DNA from: Macrostomum hystrix
Lineage: Eukaryota; Platyhelminthes; Macrostomidae
DNA: 64,000 bases
Direction of reading: 5' to 3'
Assembly: GCA_950097015.1 (NCBI GenBank)
Contig: CATNEN010000038.1
Location: forward strand, 9,124,001 to 9,188,000
This document shows positions 33,001 to 43,700 of this stretch, one piece after another; position 1 is the first letter of the stretch, and the number at the start of each line of letters is the position of its first letter. Under the pieces are notes generated by a model, which saw only the letters and a list, made by a program, of their open reading frames with translations, was not told where the DNA came from and made no database searches. Made by a program: the position numbers and the translations under genes.

Positions 33001-36000
33001 TGCATCAAATTTGTCATGAAATCAATGTCGGGTCGGAAACTCACCGCTGCTTGAACTCGGAGTAGATCATGCGGTTGGGGAAGCCCTTGCGGCAGATACG
33101 AATGCCCTCCAGCACACCGTTGCAGTGCAGCTGGTGCAGGATGAGGTGGGCGTCAACCACTCCGGACTGCTTGAACTCGTTCGGCACAATGCAACGGATG
33201 AAGTGCGGCGAGGTGCTGTGCAGGTTCTTCATCAGCTTGTTCAGCGACTCCTGCGGAAGTGTTGGCGCCACATTAAGTTGTTTTGCATGCTTCAAATTCT
33301 CAGCTCAGCAAAAATGACTCACCCTGTGAGTAGCGGAGATGGTCTGCATGCCGCCTCCCTTGCGCTTCTTGCCGGACTTCGCGTCGCCATCTGCAACGGA
33401 GGTTCGGGAGATGCCGATCAATGCGAGTGAGGCATTCTGTGGTTTCAGCGGTAGATAGCCTTGACTAAAGCTCAACAAGATAAGGCCATTGTTCGGAATT
33501 GACTAATGAGACTAGTCTCTCACCATCCGGCGGCGGGAACAGGGTGGCAACCAGGTGCTCCTTGCTGCCGCTGAGCACGCCGATGACAGACTCGTTCAGC
33601 GGGTCCTTGTTCCTCTCCAGCCAGCCGGTGATGTTGTAGGGCACGGAGCCGGCGTAGTGGTGCAGCTCGAAGTGAGCCTCGGCTTTGCCAGGCTTTGGCG
33701 GCTTCGGCTTGCCGAAGTTCGGCGATTTTCCCAGGTGGTTGTCGTACAGCTTGTTCTTGAAGGTGGTGTCCGAGGCCTTCGGGAACATGCACTCCTCCTC
33801 CAGGATGGACAGGATGCCCATGGGCTTCTCGATCAGCTCGATGCAGGCCTGCAGGTCCATGCCGAAGTCGATGAACTCCCAGTCGATGGCCTCCTTCTTG
33901 TACTCCTCCTGCTCCAGCACGAACATGTGGTGGTTGAAGAACTGCTGCAGGCGCTCGTTGGTGTAGTTGATGCAGATCTGCTCGAAGCCGTTGAAGTCAA
34001 AGATCTCGAAGCCGGCGATATCGAGCACGCCGATGAAGTGCTGACGCTTCACCTTGGTGTCCAGCGTCTGGTTGACGCGGGTGACCAGCCAGCCGAACAT
34101 GCGGTGGTACAGCGACTTGGCCAGGGCGCTCACGGAGAAGTTCACCTGTTCCAGAGTCTGGCCCTTAGTCACGTAGTCGTTGCCGACCTTCACCTTGGGC
34201 TTCAGGATGGCCTGCAGCAAATCCTTGGCGTTCACGCCCAGCAGGAAGGCCACCTTCTCGGCCTCGGCTGTGCCATCGGCTTCGGCCTACAGACCAGGTG
34301 TGATTTTGTGTCTCATTAGGTCAAGCTGATTGTTTAAACTGGTTGTTTCAACCATGACTCACCTGCTCCTCGCGCGGTCTCTGCTTGAACTTCATCTCAC
34401 CCATGTTCAGGATGGAGGTGGTGCACTTGAACATACCGAACTTCTCCTCGGCCGAAAAGCCAAGAATGTCGATGGCCTCGTCCGTCAGCTTCATCTCCTC
34501 GGCGTCGTCGACTCCATCGATAGCTAGCTCGCCCTGGTTGATGAAGGAGTACAGGGCCGGGTCGGCGGACACCAGCAGCTTGTCGTGCCACTGCTTGCCG
34601 TAGGTGGACAGCAGCTGGTAGAAGATGTGGTAGTTGCGCTCGCCATTCATCTGGGAGGTGACGCGAGACTTCTCCAGCAGGTCTGAAAGGTGGGGCGAAG
34701 GTTAGCCGTTTGCACGGGGGTCGGTGGCAGAGCGGTCTCGTTTGCTATCGCGTTTGCCTCTCGCACCAAGGTCCCTAAGTTCGATTCCACGGCGACGCCA
34801 CATTTATTTGGGGCGCAGCCGCGGAGAGAAGGCTTGGGGGCTTGTCGTGCAATTTACGCCATTGAGGGCCAACCTCCAAGGCACAGTGAGAGTGTACACT
34901 GCCTGACGATGAGAAAGTCAGGGCAGATGTACTCACCTGTGTGAGCGTATGCCTGCGTACAGTATCTGTGTGCGTGTGTGCTCAAGAGTCAGCGAAATGG
35001 GCAGAATTGCCTCCTCGCTGGCTGCGGGTCTGGTGTCACTAAATTATGTGACATTGCCCGCAGCCCTCCTGCAATTATTATTATTTTTATTATTATTATT
35101 ATAGCCGTTTGCACCGCTGGCTGAGGCTTAAAGTGGGGATTGAACCAAGCAGGGCAGACTAAAACCGATTTCGAGCTCGTTTGCGCTCGCCAGTCAGTCT
35201 TAGTCACAAAAAGTCGGCTCCACATCTTCTGAGTTCAGGAACTCAGAAAGATGGCACCCCAAATGAATGTGGCCGCACCGAGAGACAAACGTGTCTGAAC
35301 GCTCTTCCACTCACCTGACAGAATAGCCTTATTTTTATTCTACCTTAAGGTAGTATTTCTACTTCTAGTCTAAAAATTCACTAAATGTTCAAAGAGCTCT
35401 ACTATCAGTAGGCCATCGCTAACATCCCACACTGATCAACTCACAGAATTCGATATCAGCTCCGGCAATTTTTCCACCAGTACCGAAGTGGATTCGGATA
35501 AACTTTCCCTGTAAAAAGGAAGAATAAAGCTTTGATAAGCAAAATAGTCCATATCAAAGTACGAATCATCAAAACACGCCGGCGTCACTTACGAAGCGCG
35601 AGGAGTTGTTGTTGCGCACAGTCTTGGCATTACCGTAGGCCTCCAGAACAGGGTTGGCCTGCACAATCTGCTCCTCCAGGGTGCCCTGAAATTTCATTGC
35701 GAGAGGATCGACTGACGGCTTGTCGGAAACTGACTACTCGATCATTTTTAACCAGCTTGTTCAAAATTGTTGGCCCACCTTCTTCGAATCCGTGGCAGCC
35801 TGCTCGCCCTCGGACTTCTGCAGGGCGGTAACTTGAGCAAAATACGAAATAACCTTCTTGGTGTTCTCAGTCTTGCCAGCGCCGCTCTCGCCGCTGGGCA
35901 GGGAAGAAAAATAAATAGAATCGTGATAGTTTGAGACAAAGCAATTCATGTTATTAATAAATAACGACAATGAACTACACCCACCCTAATTGGGCTACAT

Positions 36001-37102
36001 GTGCAGCCGACAGCACAGCCGCAGCTATTGCACGGCGCGTCTGAACACTGAACACTTTTCAGTCCATTGACTGGGGGGGACGCGACACCCACCCTCAATG
36101 ACCCCCAGCTGATGCTGGTACTCATTTATCAGCTTGGTGAACTGAAGCAATTTTGAGCAAAGTGCCTTGCTAAAGGACACAAATTGTTCAAGTGGAGTCA
36201 GGAATCGAACTCCCGACCTTTGAATCGTGAGTCCAACGTTCTAACCACTAGGCTTAAACCACCATATTGATCTTAAAGCGAGAACAAACTCACGTGATGA
36301 GTACGGACTGGTTCTCGCGCTCTGAAATGTTGTAGATTGTGAGCAGTTAGGCATTTAGGTACTGGAGTTCAGACAGACGCACAGGTTTATGCACTGACAA
36401 GTGAAGTGAGAGCTAGGGAGGCGCTATACTAACCCTGCAGCATGTTGGAGTAGGCATTGTCCGAGATGGCGAACGCGTGCGGCGGCATCTCGGTCTTTCG
36501 CTTGCCCTTGTACTTGAGCACCACACTCTTGGTGTAGATTGGAAGCCGCTTGTAGGGGTTCACCACAACGCAGAACAGGCCGGAGTAAGTCTGCAAGCAG
36601 TCGGTCCTCAGTTTGAAGGGAAAAAAATCGAAAGCGAATGATTCCATGAAGCCCCAAAAGACTCACGTAGATCAGCATCTTCACGTAGCGGCTGCGCAGG
36701 TTGTGTAGCACGGAGGCGTCGTTCAGGAACGTCAGGTTGGCCATGTCCTCAAGCAGCTCGAACTTCGGCGGGTTCACCTGCTGAATGTCATCCTCCTTCA
36801 GCGTCTTCTCCTGTCATGTTTAAGAAAATTTAGAACTAGACAAGTTGAACGGAACTTTTAAATAGTCAATTAGATAGCGATGTCCAGGCACTTTCTCAAC
36901 TCACATCGCCTTTCTCGGTGCGAACGGTGACTTTGCCGCCATCGCGCGACACAACATCGGCCTTGACGTAGCCCTCTTTCTCATCGGGGACCCAGCAGAT
37001 CTTCTTAGAGTCGAACTGTACGTTGCCAATCTCTTTCAGAAGCGCTTTGCGATCCACACCCAGGAACTTGAAGTCCGGGTCATTAGGGTCCAATCCGGAC
37101 AT
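27018..37102 (-). CDS. Mhc: Muscle myosin heavy chain (class II), 20 coding exons
   Basis: Exons, 5' to 3': 36905-37102, 36667-36810, 36434-36590, 36294-36321, 35779-35893, 35593-35685, 35445-35508, 34363-34682, 33524-34286, 33323-33390, 33045-33250, 32764-32965, 31928-32608, 31116-31847, 30694-30966, 29965-30570, 29327-29635, 28640-28885, 27515-27859, 27018-27284. Phases agree throughout: 1939 residues plus a short last exon, the normal length. Motor: [11 protein letters not shown] start, P-loop GESGAGKT near 177, switch I NNNSSRF, switch [17 protein letters not shown], Lys-rich loop 2 [10 protein letters not shown] near 633, reactive-thiol helix [15 protein letters not shown]. Neck: two IQ motifs near 786-830, invariant Pro near 843. 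The rod is a continuous heptad coiled coil ending SSLTASSA. It is the ATP-driven thick-filament motor of muscle. Only one version of each motor exon is present. A hexaglycine interrupts the rod. Confidence 0.97.
27945..28612. repeat. 20-bp tandem array in myosin intron, about 33 units
   Basis: Unit tgtctaacatgtttatatcc, with c/t alternation at one base (gtctat or gtttat). It fills the intron between the exons at 28640 and 27859. Confidence 0.94.
28900..29248 (-). mobile_element. SINE family A copy in myosin intron
   Basis: Minus orientation, with the head ttaaccgctctgccactaac at the right and agtgacactagacccgcagc near the left end. It lies within the intron between exons at 29327 and 28885, in the sense orientation of the myosin gene. 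Confidence 0.85.
29745..29935 (+). mobile_element. SINE family B partial copy in myosin intron
   Basis: A weak tRNA-like head (cataagttcgtatctcagtc) is followed by ccacggactgaacagctgta and tttggacgcgccgctcaacg, matching the reverse complement of the family B tails at 22745 and 37115. Confidence 0.6.
30475..30492 (-). other. Hexaglycine codons in the myosin rod
   Basis: Six consecutive GGC codons encode residues about 1375-1380, between RSKYES and EEVEELKRR. In vertebrate muscle myosins the same number of ordinary heptad residues occupies this place, so the register is kept while six positions become glycine. Confidence 0.85.
30974..31022 (+). mobile_element. SINE family B head next to a myosin splice acceptor
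   Basis: tggttcgagcgtcggacgtg then cgacttgaaggtcgggggta matches the tRNA-like head of family B. It fills part of the 149-base intron 30967-31115 and abuts the acceptor of the exon that starts at 30966. Confidence 0.6.
34716..35100 (+). mobile_element. SINE family A copy, near full length, in myosin intron
   Basis: It begins gggggtcggtggcagagcgg with A box and B box, includes ggggcgcagccgcggagaga and gcagaattgcctcctcgctg, and ends in an att run. The orientation is opposite to myosin, in the intron between exons at 35445 and 34682. Confidence 0.87.
35240..35320 (-). mobile_element. SINE family A head fragment
   Basis: ccccaaatgaatgtggccgc and aacgctcttccactcac match the first 80 bases of family A in reverse. 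It lies beside the full copy in the same myosin intron. Confidence 0.6.
35980..36265 (-). mobile_element. SINE family B copy in myosin intron
   Basis: The right end is the tRNA-like head (ggaatcgaactcccgacctt, taaccactaggc), followed by a core near 36110-36140 and the left tail (gcagccgacagcac). It occupies most of the intron between the exons at 36294 and 35893. Confidence 0.82.
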
Positions 37103-37114
37103 TTTAGCTGCCAA

Positions 37115-37335
37115 TGTGAGAGGGTGCGTACAGCTGTCCAGTCCATGGACTGGGGGGGACGCCACACCCACCTTCAATTATCCCAGCTGATGCTGGTACC
37201 CATTTAACAGCTGGGTGAACTGAAGCAATGCAGAGTTAAGTGTCTCGCTAAAGGGCACAAATCGTTCCAGTGGAGTCGGGAATCGAACCCGCGACCTTCA
37301 AGTCGTGAGTCCGACGCCCTAACCACTAGGCTACA
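37115..37335 (-). mobile_element. SINE family B copy just upstream of the myosin start codon
   Basis: The head gtcgggaatcgaacccgcga with ctaaccactaggct is at the right, the core acccatttaacagctgggtg in the middle, and cagtccatggactgggg on the left. It lies in the 5' UTR intron, a few bases upstream of the acceptor region of the first coding exon. Confidence 0.85.
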
Positions 37336-37336
37336 A

Positions 37337-37420
37337 ATTGCTTGACAAGCCTCCAAGCCTTCTCTCCTCGGATTCGTGGATTCGAGCTCAGGGCTTTGAT
37401 CCTGGAGTCGGACTCATTCA
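37337..37420 (-). mobile_element. SINE family A fragment
   Basis: ttgacaagcctccaagcctt and ctctcctcgg match the interior of family A in reverse, joined directly to the family B copy. Confidence 0.45.
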
Positions 37421-37506
37421 GCTATCAACAATTCTACTAGTCTACCTGAGTGCCAAAACTATTTTCAAAAGGCCAAAACAACCAACGCTACAACGCTCCA
37501 ACTTAC

Positions 37507-37645
37507 CTTAGTGCTGAGTAGCGAGGTAAATAATAATTCTATTTGAAAAAAGCTAATCGAAACGGACTATAAAGAAAGGATGCTTTGAAAAGAAACTATC
37601 TCTCTCTCGTCTCTCTCTCGATGCGAAGATGGCGGGCGAACTCGG
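37507..37645 (-). other. Non-coding first exon of myosin (5' UTR)
   Basis: On the minus strand ctcagcactaag/gtaagt is a strong donor ending at 37507. A matching acceptor (cattggcag) lies five bases before the myosin ATG at 37102. The 5' end near 37645 is estimated from the TATA-like element upstream. Confidence 0.5.
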
Positions 37646-37664
37646 CTCTGACGGTGCGCTCCGG

Positions 37665-37674
37665 CCTTTTTACC
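37665..37674 (-). promoter_or_regulatory. TATA-like element of the myosin promoter
   Basis: The minus strand reads ggtaaaaagg. It lies about 60 bases downstream of the CArG box and about 160 bases upstream of the first donor, a plausible core-promoter position. Confidence 0.4.
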
Positions 37675-37698
37675 AGCGGCTCCCCAATGCCCTGCAGC

Positions 37699-37704
37699 CA
37701 ACTG
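37699..37704. promoter_or_regulatory. E-box CAACTG
   Basis: This hexamer lies between the TATA-like element and the CArG box. E-boxes bind bHLH factors such as MyoD-family proteins. A single six-base match is weak evidence on its own. Confidence 0.25.
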
Positions 37705-37730
37705 CCAGAGGCACCACTGCGCCAGCATGA

Positions 37731-37740
37731 CCAAATATGG
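37731..37740. promoter_or_regulatory. CArG box (SRF site) of the myosin promoter
   Basis: ccaaatatgg is a perfect match to CC(A/T)6GG, the binding site of serum response factor, a regulator of muscle genes. It lies about 90 bases upstream of the estimated transcription start. Confidence 0.6.
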
Positions 37741-37741
37741 C

Positions 37742-38595
37742 AATGAGAGTCAGGACGAGAGAACTAGGGGAAGACTGATCGCGCCCAAGGCCGAAAAGCG
37801 GGCCAGAAAAGATTCGTGGTCGATCGATTTTTTTTCGCTCTGTGATCCTCCTTAGCAGCGGCGGGTAGTCGGCCTGTCCGCTATGAACGAGCAGCGGCGC
37901 GCCGAGCGAAAATCGATCATCTACCGGCAGTCGTTCTCCCATTCCGCTGTGCGCGGCATCAAAACATTGGCCTGACCGCCTTAGCCATAAACATCAGGAG
38001 TGCCCGCCCCACCCCCTGCCTGGTGTTGCTGCAGCAAAGTTATCCGGGCTTTGGGGAATGATAAAAAGGTGAAGGCCGGTGGTTTTCGAGGGCCCGGACC
38101 GCAGCCCCTTTAATCTTGCTGTAAACTATGCCTCTACCGGCTTTGCTTTTTCTCTCATTTTCCAATTTCGACTCCTTATCGGCCGGGCCTCCCGGCTTCA
38201 TGTTTTTGCCTCTGCCTCTTGACATTTACCAAGAAATACCTTACTGGCAGCTTGAAATTCTGGCCCGCACACTAATTACAGAGGCGCAAACTCTTCCTCG
38301 ATTTGCAACACAGACAGAAACAGACTGCGATTTTGCAGGCAACTGCAGGTCAACATTTCAACATTCTGTGGATAATCCTTTACAGACTTATAGTTAAAGA
38401 CTCGAAAATATCTATTAGCTTGTTTTCATCGCATCAATAAGCAATGCGTTTAAAAGCACATTTTCCTGCATTCGCAAAACAAACAGGATCTGCAAAAACT
38501 GGTAGACCTTATAAAAATGCTAACTCTGTAACATATATTCAATCATCGCGACGAATTGTAAAAAACATTTCTAATCAGAATTAAAAAATCTCTAA
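37742..38595. other. Upstream region of myosin
   Basis: It is GC-rich up to about 38100, then AT-rich. Open frames here (for example 38040-38225 minus, 38128-38397 plus) show no family resemblance and are not called. A second TATA-like run (cctttttatc on the minus strand) lies near 38065. Confidence 0.35.
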
Positions 38596-38596
38596 A

Positions 38597-40200
38597 GACA
38601 CTCTTCCTGAGGATCAGGGTCACTCTTCCTGAGGATCAGGGTCACTCTTCCTGAGGATCAGGGTCACTCTTCCTGAGGATCAGGGTCACTCTTCCTGAGG
38701 ATCAGGGTCACTCTTCCTGAGGATCAGGGTCACTCTTCCTGAGGATCAGGGTCACTCTTCCTGAGGATCAGGGTCACTCTTCCTGAGGATCAGGGTCACT
38801 CTTCCTGAGGATCAGGGTCACTCTTCCTGAGGATCAGGGTCACTCTTCCTGAGGATCAGGGTCACTCTTCCTGAGGATCAGGGTCACTCTTCCTGAGGAT
38901 CAGGGTCACTCTTCCTGAGGATCAGGGTCACTCTTCCTGAGGATCAGGGTCACTCTTCCTGAGGATCAGGGTCACTCTTTTTTGAGGATCAGGGTCACTC
39001 TTTTTTGAGGATCAGGGTCACTCTTCCTGAGGATCAGGGTCACTCTTTTTTGAGGATCAGGGTCACTCTTCCTGAGGATCAGGGTCACTCTTCCTGAGGA
39101 TCAGGGTCACTCTTTTTTGAGGATCAGGGTCACTCTTTTTTGAGGATCAGGGTCACTCTTCCTGAGGATCAGGGTCACTCTTTTTTGAGGATCAGGGTCA
39201 CTCTTCCTGAGGATCAGGGTCACTCTTTTTTGAGGATCAGGGTCACTCTTCCTGAGGATCAGGGTCACTCTTCCTGAGGATCAGGGTCACTCTTCCTGAG
39301 GATCAGGGTCACTCTTCCTGAGGATCAGGGTCACTCTTTCCTGAGGATCAGGGTCACCCTTTCCTGAGGATCAGGGTCACTCTTTCCTGAGGATCAGGGT
39401 CACTCTTTCCTGAGTATCAGGGTCACTCTTTCCTGAGTATCAGGGTCACTCTTTCCTGAGTATCAGGGTCACTCTTTCCTGAGGATCAGGGTCACCCTTT
39501 CCTGAGGATCAGGGTCACCCTTTCCTGAGGATCAGGGTCACTCTTTTTTTGAGGATCAGGGTCACTCTTTTTTTGAGGATCAGGGTCACTCTTTCCTGGG
39601 GATCGGGGTCACTCTCTCATGAGTAACAGGGTCACTCTTTTTTGAGGATCAGGGTCACTCTTCCTGAGGATCAGGGTCACTCTTCCCGAGGATCAGGGTC
39701 ACTCTTCCTGAGGATCAGGGTCACCCTTTCATGAGGATCAGGGTCAGGCTTCCTGAGGATCAGACTCCCAATAGAAATCAGGGTCACTCTTTCCTGAGGA
39801 TCAGGGTCACTCTCTCATGAGTAACAGGGTCACTCTTTTTTGAGGATCAGGGTCACTCTTCCTGAGGATCAGGGTCACTCTTCCCGAGGATCAGGGTCAC
39901 TCTTCCTGAGGATCAGGGTCACTCTTCCTGAGGATCAAGGTCACTCTTTCCTGAGGATCAGGGTCACTCTTTCCTGAGGATCAGGGTCACTCTTTCCTGA
40001 GGATCAGGGTCACTCTCTCATGAGTATCAGGGTCACTTTTTCTTGAGGATCAGGGTTACTCTCTCATGAGTATCAGGGTCACTTTTTCCTGAGGATCAGG
40101 GTCACTCTCTCATGAGGATCAGGGTCACTCTTTCCTGAGGATCAGGGTCACTCTCTCATGAGTATCAGGGTCACTATTCCTGAGGAACAGACTCCCAATA
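38597..40200. repeat. 22-24-bp tandem array, about 70 units
   Basis: Unit cactcttcctgaggatcagg plus gt. The left part is nearly homogeneous, the middle mixes cttcct with cttttttt, and the right part is diverged (tcatgagtatc). The gradient suggests expansion at the left end. Confidence 0.94.
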
Positions 40201-40250
40201 GAAATCAGGGTCAATCCCAATAGAATCCCAATAGAAACTCCAAAACAGAA

Positions 40251-40562
40251 TCAAATGCGGTCTGGCTGGCTGCTGGCAGTCTGTTTGCATGGCTTCTCCA
40301 GCAGGCTATTGCACACTCTTATTTGCTGCACCAGCTGGGCGAAGGTGTCCAAATACTCAAGACGGCGCTGCGGTACAGTGACAGTCAGCTCGGCAAGGAT
40401 CATCTGCTGGCTGAGGAGGCGAAACTTGCGCCGCAGGAGGCGCATGGCGGCATGGCGTCGGTTGCGCAAGAGAACAGCGCAGCAGAACTGCAGGGCCGCC
40501 AGAGCGAATAGAGTGGTGAACCCTGCCAATAAGATCAATAGCGGCAGCGTTAGCTCCTTCAT
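40251..40562 (-). CDS. Small single-pass membrane protein, unknown family
   Basis: 103 codons from ATG at 40562 to TGA. Residues about 4-32 form one hydrophobic helix (LTLPLLILLAGFTTLFALAA), followed by a basic cluster (RNRRHAAMRLLRRKFR), which predicts an N-out, C-in orientation. The rest is a short amphipathic cytoplasmic tail. Codon use is GC-rich like the DIP2 and myosin exons and unlike the flanking arrays, which supports coding. No family is recognised, and upstream or downstream exons may be missing. No polyadenylation signal was found because an array follows at once. Confidence 0.5.
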   Translation of the reverse strand: MKELTLPLLILLAGFTTLFALAALQFCCAVLLRNRRHAAMRLLRRKFRLLSQQMILAELTVTVPQRRLEYLDTFAQLVQQIRVCNSLLEKPCKQTASSQPDRI

Positions 40563-40849
40563 CTCCGGTTCATTGATTGAGTATTTGTTGATTTTGCTTT
40601 GCTACGTCGTAATTGAATTATATCTGTGAGTTCGCTGCTCGTGTTTTTTGCGTGTTTTCTCCTTCGGCCGGTGTCTATGGCAAATTTACCAACACGGCCT
40701 GCAACTAAATTAGATCTACTTACTAGGGAATCCACCAAAACGAAGCCCAGCTAACAACAAAAACAGATCCCCTAGAAAAAACCACTTGAACAGACAGCTG
40801 GAATCCACTAAAAAGGAGTCCAGGTACCCACCAAACTAGGGCCTAGGAA
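40563..40849. other. Upstream region of the small membrane-protein ORF
   Basis: No gene or element recognised. Confidence 0.3.
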
Positions 40850-42255
40850 CTCACTAAAACAGAGCCCTGGAACCCACTAAAACAGAGCCCTGGAACCCAC
40901 CAAAACAGATCCATGAAACCCACTAAAACAGAGCCCTGGAACCCACTAAAACAGAGCCCTGGAACCAACTAAAACAGATCCCTGGAACCCACTAAAACAG
41001 AGCCCTGGAACCCACTAAAACAGAGCCCTGGAACCCACTAAAACAGAGCCCTGAAACCACCAAAACAGATCCCTGAAACCCACTAAAACAGAGCCCTGGA
41101 ACCCACTAAAACAGAGCCCTGAAACCACCAAAACAGATCCCTGAAACCCACTAAAACAGAGCCCTGGAACCCACTAAAACAGAGCCCTGGAACCCACTAA
41201 AACAGAGCCCTGAAACCACCAAAACAGATCCCTGAAACCCACTGAAACAGAGCCCTGGAACCCACTAAAACAGATCCCTGAAACCACCAAAACAGATCCG
41301 TGGAACCAACTAAAACAGAGCCCTCGAAATCGATAAAACAGAGTCCCTGGAAACCACCAGAGCAGAGCCCTTGGAAACCACCAGAACAGAGCCCTTGGAA
41401 ACCACCGTAACAGAGCCCTTAAAAACCACTAGAACAGAGCCCTTAAAAACCACCGGAACAGAGCCCTTAAAAACCACTAGAACAGAGCCCTTAAAAACCA
41501 CCAGAACAGAGCCCTGGAAACCACCAGAACAGAGCCCTTAAAAACCACTAGAACAGAGCCCTTAAAAACCACCAGAACAGGGCCCTTGGAAACCACCAGA
41601 ACAGAGCCCTTAAAAACCACCAGAACAGAGCCCTTAAAAACCACCAGAACAGAGCCCTGGAAACCACCAGAACAGAGCCCTTAAAAACCACTAGAACAGA
41701 GCCCTTAAAAACCACCAGAACAGGGCCCTTGGAAACCACCAGAACAGAGCCCTTAAAAACCACCAGAACAGAGCCCTTAAAAACCACCAGAACAGAGCCC
41801 TTGGAAACCACCAGAACAGAGCCCTTAAAAACCACCAGAACAGAGCCCTTAAAAACCACCAGAACAGAGCCCTTAAAAACCACCAGAACAGAGCCCTTAA
41901 AAACCACCAGAACAGAGCCCTTAAAAACCACCAGAACAGAGCCCTTAAAAACCACCAGAACAGAGCCCTTGGAAACCACCAGAACAGAGCCCTTAAAAAC
42001 CACCAGAACAGAGCCCTTAAAAACCACCAGAACAGAGCCCTGGAAACCACCAGAACAGAGCCCTTAAAAACCACTAGAAAAGAGCCCTTAAAAACCACCA
42101 GAACAGGGCCCTTGGAAACCACCAGAACAGAGCCCTTAAAAACCACCAGAACAGAGCCCTTAAAAACCACCAGAACAGAGCCCTGGAAACCACCAGAACA
42201 GAGCCCTTAAAAACCACCAGAACAGAGCCCCTGGAAACCACCCGAACAGATTCCT
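40850..42255. repeat. 23-24-bp tandem array in two blocks
   Basis: The left block (to about 41340) has the unit cccactaaaacagagccctg plus gaa. The right block has ttaaaaaccaccagaacaga plus gccc. They share the cagagccc core and grade into each other. Long minus-strand frames (VFKGSVLV, RALFWWFL) are artefacts. Confidence 0.93.
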
Positions 42256-43262
42256 GGTGAAATCGAGGCATTTAATTTCACCTTAGCCTAAAAATTTTGT
42301 ACTGCATTCTCCAAGCTTGCAGTAAAGTTACATTTCGTAGATTTGATCTCCCCAGTTGCATCGTAAAAGATAGTTTTTCTGTTGCTAAGCTTAGTCATAG
42401 GCCTTTGGATCCTGAATGGCTGACACCATCATGGCGAAGGTTATCGATTGATGCTGCCTATCTAATCACTACGCCAGTGCAGGTAGGCCAGCGATGCAGT
42501 TAAAATTCTTGAAATTGCGCATCAATAATTGAACGGCATCAGGTTATAGCAGACCCTGCGGGGGTTAGCGAAATCGATTGGCGCAGGCAGATGCGCCCGC
42601 CAACTCCCATCTTTTTGCAACCGGCTGACGGGGAGCAAAACAGGGAAACGCGTGGCATGCCCAGACGTAAATAGCGTCGGGCAAGATTGATTGAATCGTT
42701 TTCTTTTGCATCCGTTGCATCCGTTTTCTTTGCCTTGAATCGTTTCCCAAACCAGGCCTTCCTAACCAAAGTGGCATCGCTAGTTTTCCTACGGCAATCG
42801 CTTTTTGATCCTTCCGCTGCAGCTGCGCCTGAATCGTCAGGCCGCGTAGCCTCAGAGATCCGGACAGAACTTGCAGAGCAAATTGAACAGTTTGACATTT
42901 ACAACTCTGGGTGGGGATAGTTTTGGAGGCTCATTGCTACTAAATAGCAGCCTAGCGGGGCTGCCTACTGCGTTGTACGCCCAACTGAGGAAATCAATTT
43001 GGGAAAAATGCAGACAGAAGAACTTCTGCCTGCCATGTTATCTTGTTTCGCTTGTGTGCGGATTTACTTCGCAAAGAAACCCGACATGTACGGCTTGCGT
43101 TATGGTTTGCGTTGCGAATAACCATTCTTTAAATAATATACCTACGAGCATTTTTTTAATTTATTTTTTAATACAATCTGCTTCTAAACTGGCGAGTACA
43201 TCAGGGACGGACGCCAGTCCTTCATCTGGCGTTGGCGCCGGCTTTGATTAGCCCGATGATTT
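42256..43262. other. Intergenic, no supported gene
   Basis: Overlapping open frames on both strands at 42539-42920 have no recognisable domain. The rest is AT-rich. Confidence 0.35.
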
Positions 43263-43265
43263 GGG

Positions 43266-43700
43266 ATGTTAAGGAGCTGTTCGGGAGCTGTTCGGGAGCT
43301 GTTCAGGAGCTGTTCGAAAGCTGTTCGGGAGCTGTTCAGGAGCTGTTCGGGAGCTGTTCAGGAGCTCTTCGGGAGCTGTTCAGGAGCTGTTCAGGAGCTG
43401 TTCAGGAGCTGTTCAGGAGCTCTTCGGGAGCTGTTCAGGAGCTGTTCAGGAGCTGTTCAGGAGCTGTTCAGGAGCTGTTCAGGAGCTCTTCGGGAGCTGT
43501 TCAGGAGCTGTTCAGGAGCTGTTCAGGAGCTGTTCAGGAGCTGTTCAGGAGCTGTTCAGGAGCTGTTCAGGAGCTGTTCAGGAGCTGTTCAGGAGCTGTT
43601 CAGGAGCTGTTCAGGAGCTGTTCAGGAGCTGTTCAGGAGCTGTTCAGGAGCTGTTCAGGAGCTGTTCGGGAGCTATTCGGAGCTGTTCGGGAGCTGTTAA
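43266..43700. repeat. 11-bp tandem array, about 39 units
   Basis: Unit caggagctgtt, with cgggagctgtt at both ends. Because 11 is not a multiple of 3, all three frames give the same SCSGAVQELFR peptide repeat. Confidence 0.94.

Noticed and set aside
38597-40200. CRISPR-like array
   Set aside because: Units are contiguous with no unique spacers, in an animal genome. It is a minisatellite.
42539-42920. Overlapping ORFs of 119 codons (minus) and 77 codons (plus)
   Set aside because: Both strands are open with no family resemblance and no splice context, so neither can be preferred.
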